A stretch of 64,000 nt of DNA, from assembly GCF_000471905.2 (NCBI RefSeq), contig NW_006499799.1:619363-683362 (forward strand), read 5' to 3'. The translations under genes were made by a program, and so were the position numbers. Within the stretch, counting starts at the first letter, position 1, and the number at the start of each line of letters is the position of its first letter. The DNA comes from Amborella trichopoda (lineage: Eukaryota; Streptophyta; Magnoliopsida; Amborellales; Amborellaceae). Positions 31,790-43,504 of this stretch are shown here, piece after piece. Under the pieces are notes generated by a model, which ran no database searches, was not told where the DNA came from, and was given only the letters and a program-made list of their open reading frames with translations.

Positions 31790-32980
31790 GGCCCCGTTTG
31801 GTGGGACCTTTTTTATTTTGAAGGGACCTTCTCACTTAAGTTCGAACTTTCCTTCGTGACGTCCATGCACGACAATCGGTCTCTTGACTGCTAAGACTAG
31901 ATCCCCACGAGCGAATGAGCGAACCTTGACAGATTTGTCAAAGGCTCTCTTCATTCTCCCCTGATTGAGCTCACGGTTTTGCTGGGCCTCTAGCCTCTTT
32001 TCATCAAGAGCATCCAACTCCTAAGAAAGGAGCTTGACCCTCTCATCTTTAGTCAGTCCCCAATATATAATGACATGGAGTGAGGGTATTTGAACCTTGA
32101 GGGGTAAAACTGCCTCACCTCCATAAACCAGAGAATAAGGAGTTGAGTTCGTAGCATTCCGAGTGGTGGTACGATAGGCCCACAGATCTTCAGGAAACCT
32201 CTCATGCCAATTCTTCTTTGACTTCGAGACCGACTTCTGGAGCACCCCGCACAGGGTTTTATTGAATGCCTCGGCTAAACCATTGGTTCAGGGGTGGTAC
32301 ATGGTCGAGTACCTCAACTCAAAACCGAACTGGTTAACTAACAGATCAACATGATGGCTTCTGAACTGAGGGCCATTGTCAGAGATTATTCAGTCTGGAA
32401 CCCCGAATCGGTATATGATGCAGTGACATACGAAGTTGACCACAGTGGCCCCTGAAACCTGTTTGAGGGGGACCGCTTTAGCCCACTTGGAGAAGTAATT
32501 GGTCGTTGTTAAGATGAAGACATGACCCAAGGTAGAAGGAGGGTTAATGGGTTCTACAATGTCCATACCTTACTGGGAAAAGGGCCATGATGTCACTGTA
32601 GGATGGAGAGGCTCTGGGGGCTGATGAGTGAGGCTTGAGTGCATTTGGCACACCTGGTATCGTTTAGTATAGTTTTGGGCATCAGCAGCCACCATTGAAG
32701 GCAATAATAACCGAGTCTGCGTATGCGTTCATAGAGCTTAGGACCAAACTGGTGCATCTCATAGATACCTGAATGCACTTCTTCCAGTACTTTATTTGCT
32801 TCTTGTGTATCAAAACACATATGAGAAGAATTCCATCAAATGATCGACGAAAGAGAACATCCCCATCGAGAAGAGTGTACTTGGTAGACATTTGTCGTAT
32901 ACCGTTGCGTTCCGCCCGTTCCTCAAGCAGCGTTCCATGCTTTATGAAGTACATGATAGGTTCCTTCCAGCCTTCCACTT
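31790..32980 (-). pseudogene. Integrase of Tat-like element B
   Basis: Reading the minus strand from about 32980: LDGDVLFRRSFDG, then the zinc-binding HSGIYEMH and RCAKC, then GMDIVEPINPP (first D), IISDNGPQF (second D) and TNGLAEAFNKTL (E). All catalytic residues are present. The C-terminal part has DLWAYRTTTRNATNSTPYSL and KRPIVVHGRHEGKFELK. Stops interrupt it, for example a W-to-stop before IISDNG and a Q-to-stop before TNG. No chromodomain follows, unlike element A. Confidence 0.85.
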
Positions 32981-33239
32981 GTTCAACCTCTGCACGTATC
33001 AGGTTGAAGAATCCCGGCTCCTATTCCTCAGCCTTGGATTCTTTACCTCGGGACATGTACTACGCGGCTTTTAAGACATCCTTGGCTGCAAGGAGTGCTC
33101 CAAATGGATAAGGCGGGCATTCAGGGAAGACATCTCTCTCATCATCTGCATCAACTTCGGTTCTAAAGTCGACATGTCTCCATTCTGCTACCCTAACAGG
33201 CGTGGGCTCTGATGAAGACATTTGAATGGTAGCACCAAG

Positions 33240-33660
33240 CTTTGAGAGTGCATGGCCTGCGAGTTTAGCCTTTTAGGGATATGACTTAGGGAGAAATCGT
33301 CGAACTGGGCCATATAAGATTTGGCCATGTCATGATAAGACTTGAGAGTATCCTTCCTTACGTCATAAATTCCCTTAAGCTGGAGGATGACAAGCTCAGA
33401 GTCACTGAAGATGTTCAGTTGCTCTAAGTCTAGCTTCTAGGAGATCTCTAATCCGATTATGAGGGCTTGATATTCAGCTTCATTATGAGAAAATGCCTCT
33501 GCGAGTGAGAAGGATAGAGGAATCATTCCGCCATCGAGAGTTAGGAACACGACTCCGGCACCCACTCTATCAGACTGGAATGCTCCGTCAAAGTACATTT
33601 CCCATGGCCAAGTTAGCATCGTACAAAAGACTTCTTCATCCAGGAGGTCACTTGATAGGG
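33240..33660 (-). pseudogene. Second (archaeal-type) RNase H of B
   Basis: The segment reads WEMYFDGAFQSDRVGAGVVF, then AFSHNEAEYQALIIGLEI and NIFSDSELVILQL, giving the D, E and D of an RNase H fold. It lies after the normal RNase H and before integrase. An extra RNase H at this place is characteristic of the Tat clade of plant Ty3 elements, which is why I place B there. One stop follows LIIGLEIS near 33437. Confidence 0.75.
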
Positions 33661-33679
33661 GAGATCCTGAAGGGACCGG

Positions 33680-34200
33680 GTGAGTTGTGAGAAAGTCTGC
33701 TAAGGCTTGACCTTTGGCAGCCATTTGTGGTACATATGTGATGTCGAACCCCATCAGTAATAACACCCACTTGGCCAAGCCCCCTGACAAGCATGGCCGG
33801 GTCATAAGGAACTTGACCGGGTCTGCCTTTGAGATTAGCTTGACCTCATGACCAAGCAAGTAATGGCAAAGCTTCTGTACCACAAAGATCAGGGCTAGGC
33901 ACATATTTTCGATGGGAGGGTAATTTTTCTTGGCACCTTGCATCCTACGGCTGGGTAATAGAGTGTTGTTTCTTTCCCCCCATCATTGTTCTATGCTAGG
34001 AGTGCCCCTAGTGACTCATCAAGAGCAGTCACGTATAGGATGGGAGGCCTTCCTAACACTAGCGTGGATAGTACTAGAGGATTCAACAAGTACTGCTTGA
34101 TATCATCGAGTTCAACTTGGCATGCCTCATCCCATATGAAGGGAGTGTCTTTCTTTAGCAGGTGTGAAAAGGGCCTGCATCGTCCTGAGAGGTTCGAGAT
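33680..34200 (-). pseudogene. First RNase H and connection region of B
   Basis: After RT the minus strand reads RFISNLSGRC, HLLKKDTPFIWDEAC, then LYVTALDESLGALL with a stop, LIFVVQKLCHYLLGHEV, and KWVLLLMGFDITYVPQM with ALADFL. These are the standard tether and RNase H motifs of Ty3 pol. Several stops break the frame. Confidence 0.75.
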
Positions 34201-34206
34201 GAACCT

Positions 34207-34995
34207 TCAAATGTAGGCTAGGTGCCCTTGAAGAAACCGAAGCTCACATAGGGTTGTAGACGATGGCATGTCTTGAATCGCCTTGATTTTGACTGGCTCG
34301 ATCTGCAGCCCACGATAGCTCAAGATTAACCCTAAGAACTTTCCTGAGCGTATGCCGAAGGCACATTTCAAGGGGTTCATCTTGAGTTGGTGACACTGCA
34401 GCCACTCAGATACCTTTTTAAGGTCCTCCGTGTGAGCGTCTTTTGCTTCGGACTTCACCACTAAGTCATCCACATAGCACTCGACCTCCTTATGCATCAT
34501 GTCCCTGAAGATGGTTGTCATGGCTCGCTGGTACGTGGCGCCAGCATTCCTTAACCCAAAAGGCATCATAGTGTAGCAAAAGACACCCTTTGGGGTCAAG
34601 AATGCATTGGCATCTTCATCCTATGATGCCATCCTGATTTGATTATAATCAGAATATCCATCCATGAAGGAGAAGATCTGGTAAAGAGCCATGGAATCGA
34701 CAAGTATTTCAATGAACAGCAAGGGGAAGTCGTCCTTTGAGCGGGCAGTGTTCAGGTCGCGAAAGTCAATACAGACCTTGATTTAGCCATTTTTCTTCTT
34801 AACTTGAACAACATTTGCCAACCATCTAGGGTATTTTACTTCATGTATGAATCCAGCCTTCCTGAGCTTGTTCACCTCAGCATCGATCTGCATTTCAAGA
34901 TCGGGTCTAAGCCTTCTCGATTTCTGCTTCATGGGTTTGATGGACGGGTCAATACCGAGACGATGGACAACGATTTGAGGGTCTAGACCGAGCAT
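34207..34995 (-). pseudogene. Reverse transcriptase of B
   Basis: The order is SRRLRPDLEMQIDAEVNKLR, GFIHEVKYPRWLANVVQVKK, a stop near 34783, then CIDFRDLNTA, SFMDGYSDYNQI, FCYTMMPFGLRNAGATYQRA, ECYVDDLVVKS (the YVDD active site) and FLGLILSYRGLQIEP. The full set of RT motifs is present and the active-site aspartates are intact. At least two stops interrupt it. Confidence 0.85.
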
Positions 34996-34999
34996 CTCA

Positions 35000-35545
35000 T
35001 GATAATGTCAGTCGAAGACGTCCCTGTTTGTTCGGAGGAGGGAAATATAACTTTCTTTCTCTTCTAGAGACATTTTTGCTAAGATGAAAGTTGGCCTTAG
35101 GTCGGCCTCATCCCCTAAGTTTATCTCTTCAAGCTCATCAGTCGTGGCCTGACCACCTTCTTCCCACTCTTCCGGAGCTTCCTGTAATTCTTCGTCAAGG
35201 GATTCAGAATGCTTCTTATCAATCTCGAATGCAGAGGCTCATGATTCTGACATTTCAACTACCAGGAGGGTCCCAGTGTGGGAGATGATTTCCTGTTCTT
35301 GACCAGACTAAGCATTGAAAGGGTCAACTTTGAACATGGAGTCCATTGCATCGTGCTTGGAGTCACTCGGTACTTGCCACAAGCTGGGTGACGCTTCATG
35401 TACTTGAATCATGTGACAGGCCTCATGGGAATAGGAGCTCGAAGATGGCTTGGACTTGGCTTGGGCTGTCAAGGCGTCAACGACTGTTAAGAATCCAGCC
35501 GCATGGGCAAGCATCTTTCTTAAGCGCTTCAACAGAGATCTGTTG
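35000..35545 (-). pseudogene. Gag-to-RT linker of B with protease missing
   Basis: The gag-proximal phrase KRLRKMLAHAAGFLTV (35532 downward), also found in C near 46270, runs within about 200 bases into the pre-RT phrase SLEEKESYISLLRTNRDVFD. In C the same gag-side phrase is followed by roughly 0.6 kb and then the protease (45660-45160). B therefore lacks the protease region. Confidence 0.65.
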
Positions 35546-35562
35546 ATGTTGGTGCCTTCAAG

Positions 35563-37780
35563 CTATCTGTTTAGAGTGTCAAAGTTTAGGTAGTGCCAAA
35601 TTGCACCTGTGAAAGAAATAGAAGAGGAAGGAAGAGAAGAAGAAGAAGAAGTAGAGTTAGAATGTCCTGGGCTGCTTTTCTCGTCGTCACCAGAATTGGA
35701 CGTGTGCAAGGGGTCTTTTAGGTCTTGCCCCGGCTCTGACTGTTGGGGGGTGCTTTTAACATCGTCACCCATATAGAACGAGTCCCGAGCAGTTGATGAC
35801 TCAGGAAATCCTCTTGATTGGAGGAAGGGATAAGGCAAGTTGTGCCTGGGATGAAGTCTTGTAAGGTCAGCAGTGGAGGAAGAGGCTTGAGAAATTCTTC
35901 CTCGACTGGTGGCTAAGGAATATGGTTCCTTCAGCAAGCTGACCTGAGTGCTTGTCTCCTTTCGGATCCCTTGAGAGATGTTTGGTCTGTCTTATGGAGC
36001 TGATGAGTAGCCCTGGCTTGGTGGACTGCCTCACGCTTCAGGGACTTGAGCCTACTACGTCCATGGTAGACTTCCCAGGGCTGAGAAGTTGAGGGGTTTG
36101 AAAGGTCTAGTGGAGTCTCGTAGGGGACTTCTAGTGGGATTTCCTCTTGGACGAGAGTGATGGCTTGGAAGCGTTCAGGGAGAACAGCACAGACAATGTG
36201 GCCTTTCTGTACCTTCTCGGCAACTATAACTTCAAACCCAGAGCATTCTCCCAGTTCATGGCTCCATACCTGGTGATATGGGCACCAGAGATTTTCTGTA
36301 CCCTGAGCAAGGTGCTTAGGCGCTCTAGAGGGCTTGGGAGTGATGAGACCCTGTTGGAGCATCTCCTCAAAGAGGGCTTGCAGAAGGTCTAGCTCAGCAC
36401 TTCCCTGAGCATGTGTCCGGAGGTCCTCTTGCACTGGTGGAGCAGGGACTTGAAGGTGTCCTTCTGAGTTACCACGAACTTCTTGGTGCTGCTGCATCTT
36501 CTTCGCTAAGAGCTCGTGGAAGCCAGTGGATTCGCTTAGGTCATGGCCTCATATCAGATGATACGAACACTAGAGATTCTCAATTCCTGGAGGCAGGAAC
36601 TTGGGCTGCCTTATCGTCTTCGGCGTGATGAGACCTTCTTCCAACATTATTGAGAATAGTGCACAGCGGACAACGGGTGCCTCGTCATCCTCCTGAATTG
36701 TCACTATGTGGGAAGCCTCAGTTGCCCCAAATGCTTTTTTTAACTCTTCGAGCTTTATTTGGCCCTTGTTAATGAGGGCTTCGATAATGTCTTTGAGTGT
36801 ATAGTACTCTTGAGTGGGGTGACTTACTCTCCTGTGATAGGCACAGTACCTCTCATGTGTCTCATGTCCAACTTGCTCTGGAGTGTGAACCTCTGGCAGC
36901 TGGATCATGTTTTTCTCTACTATTAATCGAAGCAGCGCAAGAGCCCACTCCTTCTCGAAGGGATACACCTTGTTCTGATGCTGGATCCAGTAATCACTTC
37001 GATTTATATTTTTAGGGGGCGGGACCCTGTTATAAGACTGCTGCTTGCCTTCAGCCTGAGGTGTCTGTGCCTTGGAAAGGTCTAAAGTTTGAGGGGCATA
37101 TTTCTTAGTGTTAGTCACGGTGACAGCGACACTAATCATTGCTTTTTGTTGGTTGCCTCGATTGTTTCCCGAGCTAGAGGGCTGCTGGTGAGATCCGTCA
37201 TGGTGCATGGACAAACCTTCTATACGAACTGCTTTAGAGATGAGCTCTGACATGGAGGGTGGATTGGAGGCCTCAATATGTAGGACGATCTCGGGGAGCA
37301 TATTTCGTATGCAGGTCTGAACTGCTTCTTTTTTAGTCATGGAAGTGGCATGATTGGTTGCCAACTCTCGCCATCGGGCGATGAACTTATCGACCGGCTC
37401 ACCAGGGTCTTGAGTCAGAGTGAGAAGCTCGATAGTTTCCACGTTTCTCTAGACTTCATAGGAGCACTGATAAAACAACTGCTCCATTTCTTGCCATGTG
37501 TGCACCGAGCTTGGAGGTAGCCGAGCATACCACTGAAAGTTGACGAACTAACGGAGGAGGAGTCGCTCGTCAGTTGCCGTCTCTTGACAAGCAGCTTGGA
37601 AGTGAGGGGTATGCTGGTGTGGGGATGTAATACCATTGAACAGTGGGAGCTTCCCTTTTTAATAGTTTGAGGGAAACGACACCTGGTCAATATACAAGGG
37701 ATAAAGATTTTGATAAAGCGACACCTCTTGCATGCCTGGGACCTTATTCTTGAGACTATGGGTCACCATCGTATCTATGT
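35563..37780 (-). pseudogene. gag of Tat-like element B
   Basis: The N-terminal part (37780-37415) shows DIDTMVTHSLKN and YIDQVSFP with frameshifts. The main open part (37442-36570) has ETIELLTLTQDPGEPVDKFI and a knuckle YCAYHRRVSHPTQEYY. This is the Tat-type C-X2-H-X4-H-X4-C finger with the last C changed to Y. A second finger, WCPYHQVWSHELGEC, is intact near 36260. The region 36497-35563 is linker rich in D, S and P (GDDVKSTPQQSEPGQDL). It would form the particle in an intact element; several frame breaks make it a pseudogene. Confidence 0.8.
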
Positions 37781-37799
37781 CAGTTTACGAAACCATGCG

Positions 37800-38761
37800 G
37801 GGAACAGAGCTATCTCTCCCTTTTGGTCAGGTTGACCTGGTGGCATGGTTCCGGGTTCGAGATGGACTTGGGACCTGAGATCGCTCTCTCGGGAACCTTC
37901 TTCACAAAACAAGGGCAGGTGTCCAACTAGTGAGAGAGGAATTTGGGTCATGAGATGGGACTTACTTCACGTGGGTCCATGACAAACTCGGGCTGGCTTG
38001 CGTGGGTGCACTCGTAGATCACGTTGGAAAACCCCCCTTGAAGGTTGCCCCGAGGGTGTACAGAGCCAAGTCCAAGAAGACCCAAATCCTGACAGTATCC
38101 CGAGTGGTGCAGTGTTCATGTGAACGATGTGCAGGGCCAAGTCTAAGAAGACCCGAACCCTGACAGCGTTCCTAGGTAACATGCGAGTTGCCCAAGGTGT
38201 AGCTAGAATAAATGGTCCACTAGCTTTGGTGGGTGTGTGAGGTGGTTGCTTCAAAACCACCTCCTCCTAGTGTCGAGCATTCTGTTACAAGGGCCCGTAG
38301 TGATAGAGAATGGAGGGTACCCTCGCGGTCCCGCAGGAGCAACGACAAATGAACTGCCAGTCACAGGAGAGGGAGGGGCGGCTCCGGGCTGCCCCAAGCA
38401 GCGGGACCGGCAAGTGAGTTGTCAGTAGCAGGGTGCATGCTGTGTGTGGTGGCATGTGTGCCCCCAATGCAGGATGTGTTGGTTACAAGGAGGTAGGGAG
38501 CGAGGGACTTTCAGGTCCATCCTCACCTCTTTCCAGGTGACAACTTGGGAGCATGACACAAGGTCGAGGCTTAGGAGACAAGTCGGGCACGAGGTTCGCG
38601 GAACCTGTTCCCGATGAAGACTCACAAGTGCGTGGATCATGAAACCCCCAACTCGGATGAAGGGGTTAAGTAACCCCAAAGACAGGTGTGTGTATAGTGA
38701 GCATGAATAAAAAGAAAGGAAGGTCAAACGAGAATGATCCAATGATGGGGTAGCATGTCCG
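37800..38761 (-). mobile_element. Leader of B with a duplicate of the LTR end
   Basis: The part 37830-38040 is a diverged copy of the LTR end 38800-39030 but has no primer site beside it. The part 38040-38700 is the leader block shared with G and C. The duplicated hairpin (37896-37914) has lost two pairs. Confidence 0.6.
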
Positions 38762-38776
38762 CATTGGAGTCGTCAA
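38762..38776 (-). promoter_or_regulatory. Primer-binding site of B
   Basis: On the minus strand TTGACGACTCCAATG follows the LTR end ..AACCA by two bases. The C copy reads TTGGCGACTCCATTGGGG. This resembles the TGGCGACTC primer sites reported for Tat/Ogre-type plant elements, usually attributed to tRNA-Arg; that assignment is from memory. Confidence 0.65.
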
Positions 38777-38877
38777 GCTGGTTAGGTGCCATGATCTCCC
38801 CCTCCGAGTCGGGATGACCTGGTGGCGTGGTTCCGGGTTTGAGATGGACCCGGGACTTGAGATCGCTCTCTCGGGGA

Positions 38878-38896
38878 CCTTGTTCGCAGAACAAGG
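38878..38896. promoter_or_regulatory. U5 hairpin near LTR end (LTR of B)
   Basis: CCTTGTTC (38878-38885) pairs perfectly with GAACAAGG (38889-38896). It lies about 100 bases upstream of the primer site on the minus strand. Confidence 0.7.
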
Positions 38897-38940
38897 CAGG
38901 AGTCCAACTAGTGAGAGAGGAATTTGGGTCGTGAGGCGGG

Positions 38941-38950
38941 ACTTACCTCC
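38941..38950 (-). promoter_or_regulatory. Candidate splice donor in Tat-like U5
   Basis: Minus-strand GGAGGTAAGT is a perfect donor consensus. Equivalent sites are AGAGTAAGT at 50426-50431 and GAAGTAAGT at 37960-37965; the left LTR has GTTAGT near 24305. Confidence 0.4.
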
Positions 38951-39124
38951 CGTGGGTCCGTGACACACCCAGGCTAGCTCACGTGGGCGCCCTCTTAAAT
39001 CACGTTGGAAAACCCCCTGACTTATGGCCGGTTTGGAATAGCCTCCCTTGACCTGTTTCTCCTTTCCTACAAACACACACATACATGTAAGACATCCCAA
39101 CAAGTGGGTCTAGGAACCTTGACT

Positions 39125-39620
39125 TGTCGAAGATAAAAATAAAATAAAATGGAGTGAAATGAAAAGTGAAATGGAATGAGATGAAATGAAAATGAAAGAG
39201 ATGAATTGAAATAAAATAAGATTAGAAGATGGACATAGGATAAATAAGGATAAAATGAATTAAAATAAAATGAAGTAAAGGAAAATAAAATAAAAGGGAT
39301 AAAATAAAATGAAATAAAATAAGATGGGGTAAATAAAATAAAAGAGGTAAATGAAATAAAGTAAAATAAATAACTAAAATAGAATAGAGTGAGGTCAAAA
39401 AAAAATAAACGGGATGGAAGAAAATGAGATAAATTAAATAAAAGGGATGAATAAAAAAATAAGTGATTAAAATAGGAATGAGATAAAGTAAGATAGAATA
39501 AAATCAATGAAGTAAATAAAATAAAATAGGGTAAGGAAAAATAGGATGAAAGTAAACTAAAGGAAAATAAATGGATGAGGTCAAGCTAAAATAAAATAAT
39601 AAATAAAAAAAAGGGTAAAT
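39125..39620. repeat. AAATAAAATG-type A-rich minisatellite
   Basis: About 500 bases of AAATAAAATGAAATAAAAT-like units on the plus strand. The phenylalanine-rich frame on the other strand is an artefact of this composition. Confidence 0.85.
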
Positions 39621-39699
39621 TGGTAAAGGGAGGGGGAAGGTTTACTATTAGACTATTTGGATACTATGTGGATAGAGAGGGACTACATTAGAAAAAGAA

Positions 39700-41145
39700 A
39701 AAAAAGTTTCGAGAGAGAGAGAGCGTCCTTTGGTGGGTTATGAAAGAAAAAAAAAGTTTCGAGAAAGAGAGAGCGTCCTTTGTTGGGTTATGAGTTATGG
39801 GTTATTTGGGTGAATGAAGACAAAGTATAAAAGAACTAATCGATTTGATTAAGAGAGAAGGAAAGGTTTGAACGAAATGGGTTGAAAGGAGAGATGGATG
39901 AAATCAAAACGAATAAAGGGTCAACGAAACGAAATAAAAGACGAAACGAAACGAGAAGAACGGAATAAAGAATGGGCAATGGTGTTTTTTTTAGAAAGAA
40001 AAAGGCAGTGGAAGGATGGGGAAGTTGCAGAGGACCGCGACGAGGTGAGAGTGTTTATGATCCGGTTATCTGGAGAGACAGAGAACAATAGCTGTCTGCA
40101 GAAGTATAGTCGGGCTCTCTAGAGAGAGAGAGGGAGCAGTGAATGGCTGCAGCGGTAGAGAGGGCAGAAAAGGCGGACGACAGGGAGAGGCAAACATGGT
40201 GCAACAGAGGTGGTGGAAAGAAAGAGGACTGGGCCGCAGCTGATGGTGCGGTGATGGCAGAGAGAAAAGGGGAGGTGAGAGCAGAGAAGGTGGTTGATTG
40301 CTGACAGGAGGTGGGCAGGTTGCAGAGAGGTGAATGGGGGTGGAGATGGTAGGCTGGGTCGTAGCTTGTGTGGGGTGATGACGAGAGAAGAACGGCGAAG
40401 AACAGGGGCGGAGATGGCTCACAGCCTGGTTGCAAGCGAGTGGAGGTGAAGAAAAGAAGAGCAGGAAGAAAGGGCGATGGCTGCAACAGGCTGAGAAGAT
40501 AGTGGATGGCCCGGTTGTAGATGGTGATTGTGACGGTTGAGAGGAGAAAGAGGAAGGGGCTAAGGATAGCACAGAGAGATCGAGTTGGTAGGAATGACTC
40601 AGATCAGGGAAAGGGGGGTGCACGCACAAGGATATGTGGTGGAAAAGAAGACGGAGAAGGGGCTGAGACGATATGGTTGAGGTTGCTCGTGGCTAGTGGA
40701 GGAAGAAAGGGGCTGAGATTGAGCTAAGTGTAGCTGAGTTGGTCACAAGGTAGAGAGGGAGTAATAGAGGGAGTAACTGCGAGTTCGAGAGTGGTGACTG
40801 CTGCGTGAGATTAAGAAAGGCAGTTGGGTGGTTTGCTGTAATTGTAGTCGGTTGAACAGAGAAAAAGAGGTGGGAGCAAGGAGACGGCAGTGGAGTTGGG
40901 AAGAGTAAAGGCCCGCTGCGATGGGGTTAGTAAAGGGGCACGGCGATAGGGTTAGGAAAAGGGGCGCAAGGCGATCAAGTTAGGAAAAGGGGCGCACGGC
41001 CATAAAGTTAGGAAATGGGCAAAGATGGTCTCACGGGACCACAAGATGAAGTGGTGACCGGCTAAGCTCTGGGTACAACCAACCCTACCCACTACTTTGT
41101 AAGTATGATAATCATCTGATTGTTGCTCCAAAGTCATGGTTGACT
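39700..41145. repeat. GA-rich LTR block related to 20400-22100
   Basis: It shares the GAGAGAGAG, ACGAAACGAAA and AATGGCTCA or ATGGGCAATGG phrases with 20450-20860. The end (40915-41010) has three units of GGGGCGCACGGCGATAGG with TTAGGAAAA. Long open frames here are low complexity. Confidence 0.6.
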
Positions 41146-41389
41146 TAGCTTCCTTGGGGCATCTTCAACATCCTGGAAGTATGTTGATGACCTTGTGAGA
41201 AAGATGCTCTTTTTCATGAGACTTGTCTTATTGTTTTGGCCAGTATTCTGTCTTTCGAATCCTTTTTGCAACTGGATTCAGGGTATCGGAATCTTACAAG
41301 GTGTCTGAATCTTTTCCTTAGAGCTCGTATTTTTGGATCCTGGTATTGTACCACCAAAAAATTTATTTTGAGTGAGGGCTGAAGCCGCA

Positions 41390-42570
41390 TGTTGAGGCAA
41401 ACGCTGCATCAACCTGTTTATTGGTCCAAGCGTCCTTTGCAGATGTTCACTTGAATTTGGGAAGCGGCGCTATTGAGACGGTTTTCACCAACTTCTTTTC
41501 TTTAGGGCTCTTTTACTCATGACGTCTCGGCCATGTCCATCCTTATTCTTCCATTTTTACTCACAATGCCCTTTCAGATTTTTACCGTGCTCGGGTTTTT
41601 ATTCACGGAACTCTTTTACTCATGGTTTCTTGACTATGCTCGTCAGTCATTTTTACTCATAGCGTTCCCTTGTTAAGGTATACACCATGCTCGTTATTTT
41701 TTTTTTTTTGTGAAGGCATGTTTAAGGCCATGCCTTCGGGACCTGTACAAAGCAGTTTATCGTCATGCAACCAAGACGTGCACTATGGTTTACGGTCATA
41801 CAGCTGACCATAACGAAGACGGATGGCAGTCTGTAGAGGCCATGGAGTGGGCATGGTAGTGGTTTTAGTTCACTTTTGGCAAGATGGCATGAGGCTACCT
41901 ATGAAAGATGGATAATGAATGGATGGAATGTGGAAAGTGGTGACCCACTAGCTTACGACGAGCATAGGTGGCTGGATGGTTCGCCATTTTGTGAGCACAG
42001 GTGAGACTCATTTAGGAATGATGTAAGATGATGAAAGGAATGAACTCATAGGGGAGCTAGTGAAGGAGGTGTATGCACACGAACGGGTCGGTTAGGGAAA
42101 ATGTGCTTGAAGATGCATGTAAAAGGTATGTGCACATATGTGGGGGGGAGTTTTATGATCATGCCTCCGGGACCTGTGCAGAGGGCAGTTTAGCATCATG
42201 CGGTCACGACGTGCACTATGATTTAGGTTATACAGCTGGACCGTGGTTATGCAGTTTAGAGTCATGCAACTAGGACCGCACAGTTCATGGTCGTGCAACT
42301 AGACCTCCGATAGAGTTTAAGGTCATATAGTTTGGCCATGGTTATACAGTTTAGAGTCACGCAACTAGGACCATGCAGTTTAAAGTCGTGCAACTAGACC
42401 TTCGCTACAGTTTAAGGTCGTATACTTTGGACCATGGTTATACAATTTAGAGTCATGCAACTAGGACCGTGCAGTTTAAGGTCGTGCAACTAGGCCTTTG
42501 CTACAGTTTAAGGTCATATAGTTTGGACCATGGTTATACAGTTTAGAGTCATGCATCTAGACCATTGTGT
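41390..42570. repeat. Dyad array in LTR shared by B and C
   Basis: It is homologous to 4180-5375. CGTC with GACG near 41763-41780 and repeated GGTCATATAGTTTGG-CC or GTCGTGCAACTAGACC units fill 42180-42570. Many units here are imperfect. Confidence 0.7.
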
Positions 42571-42944
42571 TGGTCGCCATGTAGGTGAAGCTCCACGAGG
42601 ACTAGGTCTATGCGCAGCAGTCTAACTCCCTGAGGATAAGATAAGTAGGACTGATGAGGGATCCAGATAAGAAAGCTGACCTTATTCGGGTAGAGGGGAC
42701 AAATGTGGGTCTTTTATAAGCATGTGGCAGACCACTGGGGATTGCAACGGTAAAACGACCCTAACTCCACTAGGGATAATATTATGCGTGTGGCTCTCTT
42801 ACTAGGAATGAGAAGTCATGACCTAAGTTTGGTCGATCTACTTTCCACTTTGCCAGAGATAATAGGTCAGAGTCAAGGTGCAACTTCATTGGGGATAATA
42901 ATAATTGGATGCACATGGCTTTGGCCTGGAGTAGGCGACAATAG

Positions 42945-43245
42945 GCTGTTTAAAATACAGCCGGCGCCAGCTGCAGTAACCATTATTTCTTGAACACTCA
43001 ACCGGTGCTCTTCGAAAATGCAACAGGCCTTTAAGACAGCCAACATTGCTTCTTAACCAGTCAGCTAGCACTGGAAGGTTAAAAACACGGTCGGCGCTAG
43101 ATTGTTAAAAACACAGCCGGCATTGAGGGCGACACGTGCTTGAACACAGCCGGTGCTAAGTTGCCGAGCATACAATCGACGTTGTGGTTGTTGAAACACA
43201 TCCGGCGCTAGGTACCTTCAACCGCGTAGCCGGCGTTGGGTATGG
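42945..43245. repeat. ACACAGCCGGCGCT motif array
   Basis: At least six units such as ACACGGTCGGCGCTAG, ACACAGCCGGCATTG and ACACATCCGGCGCTAGG lie 25-50 bases apart. The reverse complement of the core is the core of the 21-base array in element A. Confidence 0.7.
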
Positions 43246-43269
43246 ATTAATATCCGAGCCATTACCTAA

Positions 43270-43440
43270 GCGCGACTCGATCCAGCCCTTCTGTTGGAAT
43301 TTTACAGGTGGCGATGAGAGTTGCCTGACGCCTCGGGTCAAAGCCCGACCCCGGTCCAGCCTGTTCGTTGGAATTTTTGAGGCAGCAGTGAGAGTTCCCT
43401 CGGGCCTAGGGCCAAAGCCCGACCCGGCTCATTGTCGTTT
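43270..43440. repeat. Tandem duplication of about 85 bases
   Basis: Two units contain CCAGCC-TTC-GTTGGAATTTT, then GAGAGTT, then GGGTCAAAGCCCGACC or GGGCCAAAGCCCGACC. Confidence 0.7.
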
Positions 43441-43504
43441 GGCTTTCCTTGGATGCGACTGGGAGTCCCAGTTTGTAAGGGGTGTTTGAGGGTAATGTTG
43501 GCAA

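Larger units (their letters stand above)
38779..43470 (-). mobile_element. LTR shared between Tat-like copies B and C
   Basis: Its lower end (TGGTTAGGTGCC at 38779) adjoins the primer site of B, and its upper side adjoins the antisense unit and 3' end of C. It serves as 5' LTR of B and 3' LTR of C. Inside are the U5 hairpin, a donor-like site, an A-rich tract, a GA-rich block, and the dyad-rich U3-like region. The TATA/AATAAA segment found in R1-R3 is missing between about 41040 and 41150, so it may be promoterless. Confidence 0.6.

Noticed and set aside
39067..39507. 146-codon phenylalanine-rich frame resembling a membrane protein
   Set aside because: It is the reverse complement of an AAATAAAATG minisatellite.
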